From Candidatus Sphingomonas phytovorans (GTDB taxonomy: Bacteria > Pseudomonadota > Alphaproteobacteria > Sphingomonadales > Sphingomonadaceae), in the NCBI GenBank assembly GCA_029202385.1, contig CP119314.1:1738501-1802500 (forward strand): 64,000 nucleotides of DNA, written 5' to 3'. Below the pieces are notes generated by a model, which was not told the DNA's origin, did not search any database, and was given only the letters and a program-made list of their open reading frames with translations. A program made the translations under genes and the position numbers. Below, in pieces: positions 1 through 8,499 of the stretch; positions within the stretch are counted from its first letter, which is position 1; every line of letters starts with the position of its first letter.

Positions 1-2
1 GC

Positions 3-626
3 GGCGTGCCCGGCGTGGCACCGGCGCGAGTCGCGATCCTTGGCGGCGGCGTGTCTGGCGTCAACGCCGCGCAGATGGCCGTCGGCATGCGCGCCGATGT
101 GACGATCTACGATATCTCGAACGCACGCCTTGCCGAACTCGACATGTTCTTCGGCAGCCAGATCAAGACCGCCTACGCCTCCAAGGCGGCGATCGCCGCA
201 GCCGTGAAGAACGCGCATCTCGTCATCGGCGCCGTGCTGGTGCCGGGCGCCGCCGCGCCGAAGCTGGTCACCCGCGAGATGCTCAAGACGATGAAGCGCG
301 GGTCAGTGCTGGTCGATATCGCAATCGATCAGGGCGGCTGCTTCGAGACGTCGCATGCCACCACGCATGAGGACCCGGTATTCGAGGTCGACGGCGTGAT
401 TCATTATTGCGTGGCGAACATGCCCGGCGCGGTCGCCCGCACCTCGGCCTTCGCGCTCAACAATGCCACCCTGCCCTTCGTGATGAAGCTCGCCAGGCTC
501 GGCGCCGAACAAGCGATGACGGCAGATCCACATCTCGCCAACGGCCTCAACGTCTCGGGCGGCAAGATCCGGCATCAGGCAGTAGCAGAAGCACTCGACA
601 TCCCGTTCGAACCCTGGAACGCCTGA
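3..626 (+). CDS. ald: Alanine dehydrogenase, 3' part (5' end outside window)
   Basis: C-terminal part of L-alanine dehydrogenase, which interconverts alanine and pyruvate plus ammonia with NAD. The reading frame is open at the left edge, so the start lies upstream. Visible features are the NAD-binding glycine motif ILGGGVSG followed by an acidic end of the second strand (TIYDIS), the family segment GAVLVPGAAAPKLVTREM, and the signature near the end, HYCVANMPGAVARTSAFAL. The last residues (IPFEPWNA) fit the usual C-terminus, so the 3' end is complete. It converges on the ccm operon with a hairpin between them. Confidence 0.95.
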   Translation, partial: GVPGVAPARVAILGGGVSGVNAAQMAVGMRADVTIYDISNARLAELDMFFGSQIKTAYASKAAIAAAVKNAHLVIGAVLVPGAAAPKLVTREMLKTMKRGSVLVDIAIDQGGCFETSHATTHEDPVFEVDGVIHYCVANMPGAVARTSAFALNNATLPFVMKLARLGAEQAMTADPHLANGLNVSGGKIRHQAVAEALDIPFEPWNA

Positions 627-634
627 CGTAGGCC

Positions 635-667
635 GGGCCGGTCCTATCCCAGGATAGCGACCGGCCC
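635..667. terminator. Bidirectional hairpin between ald and ccmI
   Basis: A long inverted repeat lies in the 60-bp convergent gap. Arms GGGCCGGTC (635-643) and GACCGGCCC (659-667) extend inward with CTATCC/GGATAG, with one bulged C. There is no clear U tract, so this is an inferred shared transcription stop. Confidence 0.55.
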
Positions 668-686
668 GCGTGATGCGAATCGGAAG

Positions 687-1334
687 CTAATTGGCCGAAG
701 TGCCGCCGCGGGCCTGCTCCGCTGCGGCGAGGAACGCATCGAGACGGGCAAGCTGCGCCACAATCTCCTTGCGATAGGGCTGTTCGGGTGGGGAAAGTTC
801 AAGTGCCCTGGCCCAGTAAGGCCGGGCCGTCGCATAGTCGCCCGCGCGGATATACGCCAAACCGAGGAAATACGGCGGGGCGGGATGCTCTTTGTTAAGC
901 CCCGCCGCGTGCCTGAACGCGAACAACGCAGCCGGCGACACCACGCCGTCATGAAGGGAAAGCGCCGATCCAAGCCCGGTCCACAGCGCCAGGCTTCGCG
1001 GATATTTGTTGACCCCGCCCAAGACGGCCCTGACCGCATTCCTTGTATCCCCCGCACGGGTCAGCCCATCGGCGGCGATCAGATAGGCGCCCTCGGCGGT
1101 ATAACGCCCCAGCATCGAATCGCGCAGTTCTGTGAGCGCCGGATCGATCTCGATCGGCTCAGCATTGGCCGCGACCGGATGGCCGGGCAGCGCGGGATCG
1201 CCCTGCAATGCGTAGCCCGCCGCGCCGAGCATCATCGCGGCGCCGACAAAACTCCAGAGCGAGCGCGAAACCCCGCCAAGCCACAGCAAAGCCGCAGAGC
1301 CGAGACCGATCAGGGCAAGCATGATCCAGCCCAT
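687..1334 (-). CDS. ccmI: CcmI/CycH-type TPR protein of cytochrome c maturation
   Basis: Last gene of the ccm operon, 215 residues. The N-terminus has two membrane segments (starting MGWIMLALIGLGSAALL, then a second around residues 30-45). A periplasmic part follows with TPR-like helices, including YFLGLAYIRAGDYATARPYW. In System I, CcmI holds apocytochrome c and presents it to the CcmF/H heme lyase. The ATG at 1334 overlaps the ccmH stop by one base (TGATG), and a further-upstream frame extension lacks the membrane start. The protein is shorter than the two-domain CcmI of gamma-proteobacteria, a form common in Alphaproteobacteria. Confidence 0.8.
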   Translation of the reverse strand: MGWIMLALIGLGSAALLWLGGVSRSLWSFVGAAMMLGAAGYALQGDPALPGHPVAANAEPIEIDPALTELRDSMLGRYTAEGAYLIAADGLTRAGDTRNAVRAVLGGVNKYPRSLALWTGLGSALSLHDGVVSPAALFAFRHAAGLNKEHPAPPYFLGLAYIRAGDYATARPYWARALELSPPEQPYRKEIVAQLARLDAFLAAAEQARGGTSAN

Positions 1335-1738
1335 CAACCGCGCCGCCTCTTGAAGCTGCCACGTGCCAGCCACGCGCCGGCGGCGAGCATCGCCAGTGGC
1401 GCGAGCCACAAGGCCGCGGTCGTGCCGTTGAACGGCGGATCATAGGTCACATAGTCACCGTAGCGATCGATCAGCCAGCGCCGGACCGATTCCGGGCTCT
1501 CTCCCGTCTGGATTCGCTGGCGCACCAGCGCGCGCATGTCGCCCGCCATGTCAGCATCGCTGTCGGCGATCGACTGGCCCTGGCAGACGAGGCAGCGCAA
1601 CGTCACCATCAGCGCCTGGGCTTTCGCTTCCTTGGCCGGGTCGCGCAACTGGGTATTGGCGAGCGCGGCGGGCGGAAGTCCGCTATCTGCCTGGAGTGGT
1701 GCCGCGAGCAGCAGGAAGAGGAACGCCAGGCGCTTCAT
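1334..1738 (-). CDS. ccmH: Cytochrome c-type biogenesis protein CcmH
   Basis: 134-residue CcmH (CcmL type). It has a signal peptide (LAFLFLLLAAPLQA), then the LRCLVCQGQ motif with the redox pair C49/C52, then a C-terminal membrane helix (about 108-124) and a basic tail. CcmH reduces the CXXCH cysteines of apocytochrome c in the periplasm before heme attachment and works with CcmG and CcmF. It overlaps ccmG by ATGA upstream and ccmI by one base downstream. Confidence 0.93.
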   Translation of the reverse strand: MKRLAFLFLLLAAPLQADSGLPPAALANTQLRDPAKEAKAQALMVTLRCLVCQGQSIADSDADMAGDMRALVRQRIQTGESPESVRRWLIDRYGDYVTYDPPFNGTTAALWLAPLAMLAAGAWLARGSFKRRRG

Positions 1739-2262
1739 TGCGCCGCCTGCAGGGCGTCGAGGATCGCGGGAATATCATCAGCGCGGATATCGCCGATATG
1801 CTGCTTCACGATGCGCCCCTGCCCGTCGATCACGAAGGTTTCCGGCACGCCGGACGAGCCGAGCGACAATTGAACCGCGCTCACCTTGTCGTCGCCGATC
1901 CGCTCATAGGGATCGCCATTGCGTTGCAGGAAGCCCTGGATCGCCGGACCGGTATCGCGGATCGCGATCGCGTCGATCGGCACCCCCATCGCCTTGAGAC
2001 GCATCAGATTGGGTGCTTCCGCAATGCAGGGCACGCACCAGCTTGCGAATATGTTGAGCAGGCGCGGCTTGCCCTGCTGGAAGGCCTCGCTGCCGAGGCC
2101 CGGCTTGGTCGCGATGATCGGCGGCAGCGCGAATTTCGGTAGCGGCTTGCCCACCATCGCCGATTTCACCGTGCGGTCGGCCGGCGCGATCAGCCCGCTC
2201 GCCACGACCGCGAACAGCAAGGCAAACGCCCCGAACGGCGCCCAGAGCAGCACCCGCCTCAT
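1735..2262 (-). CDS. ccmG: Periplasmic thiol:disulfide oxidoreductase CcmG/DsbE
   Basis: 175-residue thioredoxin-fold protein with one N-terminal membrane anchor (residues 5-27). The active site WCVPC has cysteines 76 and 79. The cis-proline strand is in the segment SGVPETFVID. It supplies reducing power to CcmH and apocytochrome c. The ATG at 2262 overlaps the ccmF stop (ATGA). Longer upstream frame extension is inside ccmF and has no signal-like sequence, so the short start is preferred. Confidence 0.93.
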   Translation of the reverse strand: MRRVLLWAPFGAFALLFAVVASGLIAPADRTVKSAMVGKPLPKFALPPIIATKPGLGSEAFQQGKPRLLNIFASWCVPCIAEAPNLMRLKAMGVPIDAIAIRDTGPAIQGFLQRNGDPYERIGDDKVSAVQLSLGSSGVPETFVIDGQGRIVKQHIGDIRADDIPAILDALQAAQ

Positions 2263-4265
2263 GCCTCCTCCTCCCGCGCCGCAACGCGCCGCTCGCGTCG
2301 CACGCGCCCGAGCAATGACAGCGCGCCGCCAAGCGCGATCAGCGCACCGCCAAGCCATATCAGGGTGACGAACGGTTTCCACCACAAGCGCAACTGCCAG
2401 CGCCCCTGCTCATCCTCCTGGCCGAGGACGGTATAAAGCTGCCCGTCGAGCTTCGTCGCAATGGCAGATTCGCTGGTGACGGTCGGCGGCGACGCGAAGA
2501 AACGGGACTGGGGTCGCAGGGTGAAAGACGCAGCCTCACCACGCCGCACGGTCAGCGTGCCTTCGAGCGCCGACCAGTTCGGGCCGATCACCGGCCGGAT
2601 ATGCTCAAGCGTCACCGTGAAGGGTCCGACGCGGTGCGGCTCACCGATCCGTGCCGCCACGAGGGTCTGCTGGGTAAAGGCACTGTCCGAGGCCATGCCG
2701 GCCAGGCTGACCGCAATACCGAGATGCGCGATCACCATGCCCCAGGTGAAGAGCGGCGTCCGGCGCAGGTCACGCTTCCAGAGCGGCGCGATGCTCGCCG
2801 CGCCAACCCCCGCTGCCAGCGAAAGGCCAAGTAGCGGGAGGATGCCCATCCCGCCGCCAAGGGCCGCGAACGCCGCCAGGGTGACGCCGGTGGCCGCGAC
2901 CGGCACCGTCATGCGCCCGAGCACCGCGTTCGCGTTGTCGCGACGCCAGCGCATCAGCGGCCCCGCTCCCATGATCGCGACCAGCAGCAGCGCGATCGGC
3001 CCCGCCGTCTTGTCGAAGAAGGGCGGCCCGACCGAAAGCTGCACGCCCATGCCGGCGGCGACGATCGGATAGAGCGTGCCGATCAGCACGATGCCAAGGA
3101 TCACCGACAACAGCAGGTTGTTGGCGACCAGCGCGCCCTCGCGGCTCACGGGTTCGAAGGTGCTGCCCTGGCGCACCGTCCCGACCCGTGCCGCGAACAG
3201 CAGCAGCGCGCCGCCGATATAGAGAGCGAGCAGCACGAGGATGAACGCGCCGCGCTTGGGATCGACCGCAAAGGCATGGACGCTGGTGAGGATGCCCGAC
3301 CGCACGAGGAAGGTGCCGATCATCGACATCGAGAAGGCGACGACGGCGAGCATCACCGTCCAGGCGCGCAGCCCGTCACGAGTCGCCAGTACCGTCACTG
3401 AATGCAGGAGCGCCGTCGCCGCGAGCCAGGGCATCAGCGAGGCGTTCTCGACCGGATCCCAGAACCACCAGCCGCCCCAGCCGAGTTCGTAATAGGCCCA
3501 GTAGCTGCCGGCGGTGATGCCAAGCGTCAGGAAAATCCACGCGCCAAGTACCCAGGGCCGCATCGCGCGGGCAAACGCCGGCCCGACATCGCGCGTCACC
3601 AGCGCCCCCACCGCGAAGGAGAAGGCAACCGAGATGCCGACATAACCGATGTAGAGTGTCGGCGGATGGAAGGCCAAGCCGGGGTCCTGCAGCAACGGGT
3701 TCAGCCCGTTGCCGTCGGCCGGTGCCGGGTTCAGCCTTGCAAACGGATTCGAGGAGAACAGCAGAAAGGCGTAGAAACCCAGCGCGATCATCGCCTGCGC
3801 GCCAAGCGTCGCGATCAGCGTCGTGCGCTGCAGGCGATGCTCCAGAACTGCCACGGCACCACCCGCCAGCCCGAGGATCGTGACCCAGAGCAGCATCGAG
3901 CCCTCATGGTTCCCCCAGGCGCCGGCGATCTTGTAGATCAGCGGCTTGTCCGAATGGCTGTTCGACGCGACGAGCAGCACCGACATGTCCGACCGGACGA
4001 AGACGACCATCAGCAACAGGAGGGCGAGCCCGGCCAGCAAGCCCTGCACCACCGCAACCGGGCGCACCGCCGAAAGAAGCTGGTCAGTGACCGCGACGTC
4101 CTCGACACCGGTGAAGCGCTGTGCCGGAAGCTTTTTGGCGTCTGCTCCCGCTGAGAGAGGAGCGGAAAGCAACGAGCGCCGGACACCGACCGCCGCCAGC
4201 GCAAGCTGCAACGCCGCCAGCGCGGCCGCGAACCACAGCGCGGCAAGACCTGCTTCGGCGATCAT
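2259..4265 (-). CDS. ccmF: Heme lyase subunit CcmF
   Basis: 668-residue polytopic membrane protein, the usual CcmF length. The periplasmic tryptophan-rich heme-handling motif WGGWWFWDPVENAS is at about residues 245-260, and conserved histidines such as the one in GNHEGSMLLW are present. CcmF takes heme from holo-CcmE and attaches it to apocytochrome c with CcmH and CcmI. The start at 4265 overlaps the ccmE stop by four bases, and its stop overlaps the ccmG start, so translation is coupled along the operon. Confidence 0.96.
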   Translation of the reverse strand: MIAEAGLAALWFAAALAALQLALAAVGVRRSLLSAPLSAGADAKKLPAQRFTGVEDVAVTDQLLSAVRPVAVVQGLLAGLALLLLMVVFVRSDMSVLLVASNSHSDKPLIYKIAGAWGNHEGSMLLWVTILGLAGGAVAVLEHRLQRTTLIATLGAQAMIALGFYAFLLFSSNPFARLNPAPADGNGLNPLLQDPGLAFHPPTLYIGYVGISVAFSFAVGALVTRDVGPAFARAMRPWVLGAWIFLTLGITAGSYWAYYELGWGGWWFWDPVENASLMPWLAATALLHSVTVLATRDGLRAWTVMLAVVAFSMSMIGTFLVRSGILTSVHAFAVDPKRGAFILVLLALYIGGALLLFAARVGTVRQGSTFEPVSREGALVANNLLLSVILGIVLIGTLYPIVAAGMGVQLSVGPPFFDKTAGPIALLLVAIMGAGPLMRWRRDNANAVLGRMTVPVAATGVTLAAFAALGGGMGILPLLGLSLAAGVGAASIAPLWKRDLRRTPLFTWGMVIAHLGIAVSLAGMASDSAFTQQTLVAARIGEPHRVGPFTVTLEHIRPVIGPNWSALEGTLTVRRGEAASFTLRPQSRFFASPPTVTSESAIATKLDGQLYTVLGQEDEQGRWQLRLWWKPFVTLIWLGGALIALGGALSLLGRVRRERRVAAREEEA

Positions 4266-4696
4266 TGTTCTAGCGACTTCGTCTCGTGCATCTTGCCCGC
4301 GATCTCCGGCGGCATGTATTTCTCGTCATGCTTGGCCAGCAGGTTGGTCGCGGTAAAGCTGCCGTCGGGGTTGAAGCTGCCCTCAGCGACCACGCCCGAT
4401 TTCTCGCGGAACAGGTCGGGCACGATGCCCTTGAACGCGACGGGCACCTTGGCGACGCCGTCGGTGACGATAAAGCGGATCGATATGCCATCGGGGAGCT
4501 TGGCGATCGACCCTGCCTCCACCATGCCGCCCAGCCGTACCGCGCGCCCGATCGGCAGGCCATCCTTCCTGACGTCGCCCGGCGCGTAGAAGAACGCCGC
4601 CTGGTCCTTCAGCGCCGACAGCGCGAGCAACGCGGCGCCGCTCACCGCGGCGACGGCGAGCAGGGCGAGGGTCAGCCGTTGATGCTTGGCCTTCAT
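4262..4696 (-). CDS. ccmE: Heme chaperone CcmE
   Basis: 144-residue periplasmic heme chaperone. There is one N-terminal membrane anchor (residues 9-29) and then an OB-fold. The heme-linking site is LAKHDEKYMPPE with covalent heme ligand H123 and the nearby tyrosine Y127. CcmE receives heme from CcmC/CcmD and hands it to CcmF. The start overlaps the ccmD stop by four bases. Confidence 0.95.
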   Translation of the reverse strand: MKAKHQRLTLALLAVAAVSGAALLALSALKDQAAFFYAPGDVRKDGLPIGRAVRLGGMVEAGSIAKLPDGISIRFIVTDGVAKVPVAFKGIVPDLFREKSGVVAEGSFNPDGSFTATNLLAKHDEKYMPPEIAGKMHETKSLEQ

Positions 4697-4800
4697 TTAC
4701 GCTCGCTCCCCCGCATTGCGAGCCAACTCCACAGGACCAGCGCAGAGATCGCGGCAAAGGTGATACCGTAAGCGCTGATGACGAACGGCCAGGGATTCAT
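4693..4800 (-). CDS. ccmD: Heme exporter small subunit CcmD
   Basis: 35-codon gene in the usual place between ccmC and ccmE. The product is one membrane helix with a short positive tail (begins MNPWPFVISAYG, ends RGSERK). CcmD is needed to release holo-CcmE from the CcmABCD exporter. It starts at an ATG overlapping the ccmC stop by four bases. Identification rests on position, size and topology, since CcmD sequence is poorly conserved. Confidence 0.8.
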   Translation of the reverse strand: MNPWPFVISAYGITFAAISALVLWSWLAMRGSERK

Positions 4801-5519
4801 GCGGCCATCCGACGCATGCGCGCTTCGGCCTTGGCCGTGGCAAGAAGGGCCCGCATCCGCATCAGCACCACCGCGCCGAAGAGCAGCGAGAAACCGAGCA
4901 GCGAGAAGGGCAAGGGCCAGAGGATGGAATTGTCGATGGTCGACTGGGTCAGGCTGATGCTCTGGCCCTGGTGAAGCGTGTTCCACCAGACGACCGAATA
5001 TCGGATGATCGGCAGCAGCACTGACCCGGCGACGCCGTAAATGGCGGGAATACGCCCGTCCCCGCCCCGCTCCGCATCGGCATGGGTAAGCGCCATGAAG
5101 CCGAGATAAACGAAGAACAGCAGCAGCATCGAGGTAAGCCGCCCGTCCCATTGCCACCAGGTTCCCCAGGTGGGCCGCCCCCAGATCGAGCCGGTGACGA
5201 GGCAGAGACCACAGAACACGGCGCCCGGCAGCGCAATCGCCCGCGCCGCGACCATCGCCAGCGGATGCCGCCAGACGAGATAGACGATCGAGCAGAGCGC
5301 GATTCCGCTCCAGCCACCCATGCCGAGCGTCGCGGTCGGCACATGAATATGCATGATCCGCACCGTCTCGCCCTGCAGATAGTCAGGCGGTATCCGGAAC
5401 AGCGCCCCCCAGAGGCCGATCGCGAGCAACACCAGTCCCGCCCAGAACAGGATGGGTGTCAGCGGCCTGGCGAGCTTGAGGAAGCGCGCGGGGTTGGCGA
5501 GGGCATGAAGGCTGGGCAC
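4797..5519 (-). CDS. ccmC: Heme-delivery membrane protein CcmC
   Basis: 240-residue integral membrane protein with the CcmC tryptophan motif WGTWWQWDGRLTS in a periplasmic loop and conserved histidines in IMHIHVPTA. It loads heme onto CcmE. It is the first gene of the visible operon. Upstream lies an unrelated flavin monooxygenase, so ccmA and ccmB are not adjacent here and must be elsewhere if present. Confidence 0.95.
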   Translation of the reverse strand: MPSLHALANPARFLKLARPLTPILFWAGLVLLAIGLWGALFRIPPDYLQGETVRIMHIHVPTATLGMGGWSGIALCSIVYLVWRHPLAMVAARAIALPGAVFCGLCLVTGSIWGRPTWGTWWQWDGRLTSMLLLFFVYLGFMALTHADAERGGDGRIPAIYGVAGSVLLPIIRYSVVWWNTLHQGQSISLTQSTIDNSILWPLPFSLLGFSLLFGAVVLMRMRALLATAKAEARMRRMAA

Positions 5520-5690
5520 GTTGGCTTTCGCGTCTAGAGAGAGTCGGGAGGCTACTCAACCGCCCGTTATATGGATGTCCCAGTACGCAAGCGTCGCCCA
5601 TAGCCAATTGTCGTCGATACGGATGTATCCTCACCTCGCGGAAAAATGCGGACTATCCCCAAGCAGATCACGAACGTCGATTCGCTCAGG

Positions 5691-6833
5691 TCAACGGTTG
5701 GCTTCCCAATCCCTAAGATCGCCCACGCGCGACTGATAATGTTCGAGCACACTGGCGACGCCACCTGTCGAGACCGTGGCCTGCAAGCCTTCAGCTGCGC
5801 CCTCGGCCGCCGGGATCGCTCGTTCAGCGATGGCAGCCTCGCAGCGCTCCACCGCCGGCCAGCCCTCTCCGGAGAGCAGCGCGTCGGCGAGATCGACCGC
5901 GTCAGCGAGCGCCAGATTGACGCCTTCGCCTCCGAACGGGGACATGAGATGGGCCGCGTCACCGAGGATGGTCAGGCCCGGCCGGGTGGTCCAGCGGTGG
6001 CCGATCGGAAGCGCATAGAGAGGCCGGACAGCGAGAATATCCCCGCGCTCGATCAGTTCGAGCAATGAGGGAGCCCAGCCGGTGAAGGCGCGCAGCACCT
6101 CCGCTCGAATCCCTTCAGTCGGGAGCCGGCCAAGTGCCTGTGCCGCGGTCTCCGACATGCGCACCCCTGCATAGCCACGGATATGGCCGCGACCGTTGCG
6201 CTGCCCGACAAGGATATGGTTGTCACCGACCGCGAACATCTTGCCACTGCCCACCAGCGAATCGACATCCGGGTGGCGTTGCGTGTCGAAGCCAAGTTCC
6301 ACCATCGTCACCCCCTCATAGGCGGGTCGGGCTGTCGACAATAATGATCGCACACGCGACCAGGCACCATCAGCCCCCACGACGACATCGAAGGTCTCGA
6401 CGAGGCCGCCCGTGTCGACTTCATAGCGACCGTCCGCGCATGGACGGATGGCTTCGACCCCGCTTGCCCACCGCACGGTGCCGGACGGCAACGATTCCAG
6501 CAGGATCCGGCGCAGGGCCGTACGGTCGATTTCGGGCCTGTCGTCACCGGCACCATCTCGATCGAAAAGAAGAGTACCGTCGGCATCGTAGAGCCGGTCG
6601 CCCTGATCCTCCGGCCTGGCCTCAGCCAAAAACTCGCGCTCAAGACCCGCCGCAAGCATTGCCCGCTGCCCGGTGTCGGCGTGCAGATCGAGCGAGCCGC
6701 CCTGCGGCCGTTCGTCGGCATGGGCATCGCGTTCGAACACCGTGGCGGCAACGCCTCGGACGTGGACCAGCCGGGCCAGCATGAGCCCGCCGGGGCCACC
6801 GCCGATGATCGCGATTCGCGGATTGGTTGTCAC
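5691..6833 (-). CDS. FAD-dependent aromatic-hydroxylase-type monooxygenase (TetX-like family)
   Basis: 380-residue class A flavoprotein monooxygenase. It has the dinucleotide-binding IIGGGPGGLMLAR at the N-terminus, the DG motif (VVGADGAWSRVR) in the middle, and the FAD ribityl site GDAAHLMSPFGGEGVNLA near residue 290. Overall plan resembles TetX/PHBH-like enzymes that hydroxylate aromatic or polyketide compounds; the substrate is not shown. The start is GTG 6833 because AGGAG stands about 6 bases before it. In-frame ATGs at 6848 and 6854 fall on or beyond that ribosome site, and the 6854 one lies inside the operator. It is divergent from a MarR regulator that probably controls it. Confidence 0.85.
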   Translation of the reverse strand: MTTNPRIAIIGGGPGGLMLARLVHVRGVAATVFERDAHADERPQGGSLDLHADTGQRAMLAAGLEREFLAEARPEDQGDRLYDADGTLLFDRDGAGDDRPEIDRTALRRILLESLPSGTVRWASGVEAIRPCADGRYEVDTGGLVETFDVVVGADGAWSRVRSLLSTARPAYEGVTMVELGFDTQRHPDVDSLVGSGKMFAVGDNHILVGQRNGRGHIRGYAGVRMSETAAQALGRLPTEGIRAEVLRAFTGWAPSLLELIERGDILAVRPLYALPIGHRWTTRPGLTILGDAAHLMSPFGGEGVNLALADAVDLADALLSGEGWPAVERCEAAIAERAIPAAEGAAEGLQATVSTGGVASVLEHYQSRVGDLRDWEANR

Positions 6834-6852
6834 ATCAGACTCCTTCATATAC

Positions 6853-6885
6853 ATAGGGTCCTATATATTAAACATAGGCCCCTAT
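6853..6885. promoter_or_regulatory. Twin palindromic operator between monooxygenase and marR
   Basis: Two 12-bp palindromes with identical arms lie in the divergent gap: ATAGGGTCCTAT (6853-6864) and ATAGGCCCCTAT (6874-6885). Their centres are 21 bp apart, about two helical turns, with an A/T-rich spacer (ATATTAAAC) between. The second ends just before the regulator's start codon. Site pairs like this between a MarR gene and its target are typical MarR dimer operators. Binding is inferred. Confidence 0.75.
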
Positions 6886-6888
6886 GCA

Positions 6889-7335
6889 ATGGCGAATAGC
6901 AACTGGAATCCGATGAACACCCCCGGCCATTATTTCAGCCGGATCGCGCGCGGGTTGGCGCGGGTCGGCGATGTGAGGCTCCGGGAACTCGGCCTGGCGA
7001 CAGCACAATTGCCGGTGCTGACAGCGCTCAAGGACGGGGCCCGGCTTTCCCAGACCGAACTGGCCCAATGGGCAAAGGTCGAACAGCCGACTATGGCGCA
7101 GCTTCTCGCACGGATGGAACGGGACGGCGTGATCCACCGCGAACCCGATCCCCGCGACCGGCGCAGCAGCCTTGTATCGCTGACGCAGGAGGCACTCGCA
7201 AAATTGCCGGCGGGGCGCGCCGTTTTGGAACGGGGAAACAGGGAAGCGACACAGGGCCTGACAGAAGACGAGGTCAACCTGCTGCTCGATCTGCTGAGCC
7301 GTGTCCTCGCCAATGTCGAAGCGATGGAATCCTGA
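6889..7335 (+). CDS. MarR-family transcriptional regulator
   Basis: 148-residue winged-helix regulator. The helix-turn-helix is in LSQTELAQWAKVEQPTMAQL, followed by the wing with the family motif DPRDRRSSLVSLT. Flanking helices form the dimer interface. The ATG at 6889 directly follows the second operator half and has no obvious ribosome site, so a leaderless or very short-leader transcript is possible; the next in-frame ATG is at 6913. It probably represses both itself and the divergent monooxygenase and releases DNA on binding a phenolic-type ligand; the ligand is unknown. Confidence 0.88.
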   Translation: MANSNWNPMNTPGHYFSRIARGLARVGDVRLRELGLATAQLPVLTALKDGARLSQTELAQWAKVEQPTMAQLLARMERDGVIHREPDPRDRRSSLVSLTQEALAKLPAGRAVLERGNREATQGLTEDEVNLLLDLLSRVLANVEAMES

Positions 7336-7496
7336 CCCTCGGCCGATGGCGGACACAAACGGGTCGCGATTGCCGCCTTTTCTATTGGAAATGACCTCTC
7401 AGGTCATTTCGTGTCGAAAATACCCGCGATATTTCCCTGCCAGGCCTGAGACCCTGAACCGCCGGAGCGGCTCAATCTGGTGGTGAGAGGATCGCA

Positions 7497-8465
7497 ATGC
7501 ACATCGGACGCAGGGATTTCCTGAAATTGAGTGGCGCGACCTTCGCCACCACCGCTTTGTCCGGCACCCTGATCGCGTCCGATGTTCCACGGAACCGGCC
7601 GATCATCGATGTGCACATGCATGCCTATCCGGCAACGACCCGGTTCCCCAACCCGATCGTCAACCCGATCACCGGCGCGAAGAGTCCCATCCTGAACGGG
7701 GCGGACCACCTCTCGGCCTGCATCGCAGAAATGAAGCGACACAATGTGGTCAGGGGAATCGTCAGCGGCGGCGATGGCGACCGCCTGCGGGCCGCGATCG
7801 ACTGGCATGATCGCGATCCCGATCGTTTCGTCGCCGGCGCAGGCATCCGCGGGTCGGAAGACACGCCGCTGCCGTCCCTCGATACGCTGCGGAAAGCCTT
7901 TTCCGGGGGCAGGCTGCACGTGCTCGGCGAAGTGACCTCCCAATATGCCGGCCTGTCGCTCAGCGACCCGACATATGAACCCTATCTTGCGCTGGCGGAG
8001 GAACTCGACATCCCGGTGGCACTCCATACCGGGACGATGCCGGAGGGAACGACCTTCGATCCGTGCTGCCGGCCGGCACGGGCACGCTTCGGCAACCCAG
8101 AACTGGTTGAGGAGGTGCTCAACCGGCACCCGAAGCTTCGCCTGAACCTGATGCATGCCGGCTGGCCGTATCTGGACGACACGATGGCGATGCTGATGCT
8201 CTACCCGAACGTGAACGTCGATACCGGTACGCTCGACTGGCTCATGCCCCGCCCGCACTTCCACGACTATCTGCACACGCTGGTGAATGCTGGCTTCGGC
8301 AAGCGCATCATGTTCGGCTCGGACCAGATGTACTGGCCGGATGCGATCGGCCTCGCGATCGAGGGGGTCGAGACAGCCGCGTTCCTGACCGAGGATCAGA
8401 AACGCGACATTTTCTACAACAACGCAGTCCGCTTCTACAAATTGACCGGCGGCGCATCGTCATGA
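7497..8465 (+). CDS. Tat-exported amidohydrolase (amidohydrolase_2 family)
   Basis: 322 residues. The N-terminus has a Tat signal (GRRDFLKLSGATFATTAL). A TIM-barrel metallohydrolase follows, with the first metal motif HMH at residues 40-42, a barrel histidine in VALHTG, LMHAGWPY for the next ligand, and MFGSDQMYW carrying the late aspartate. Related proteins hydrolyse or decarboxylate small cyclic or aromatic substrates in the periplasm. A ribosome site (AGAGGA) precedes the ATG. The neighbouring monooxygenase may or may not be functionally linked. Substrate unknown. Confidence 0.85.
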   Translation: MHIGRRDFLKLSGATFATTALSGTLIASDVPRNRPIIDVHMHAYPATTRFPNPIVNPITGAKSPILNGADHLSACIAEMKRHNVVRGIVSGGDGDRLRAAIDWHDRDPDRFVAGAGIRGSEDTPLPSLDTLRKAFSGGRLHVLGEVTSQYAGLSLSDPTYEPYLALAEELDIPVALHTGTMPEGTTFDPCCRPARARFGNPELVEEVLNRHPKLRLNLMHAGWPYLDDTMAMLMLYPNVNVDTGTLDWLMPRPHFHDYLHTLVNAGFGKRIMFGSDQMYWPDAIGLAIEGVETAAFLTEDQKRDIFYNNAVRFYKLTGGASS

Positions 8466-8499
8466 GCCGTCATTGGCATTGCCGGTTCACGCCCCGCGT

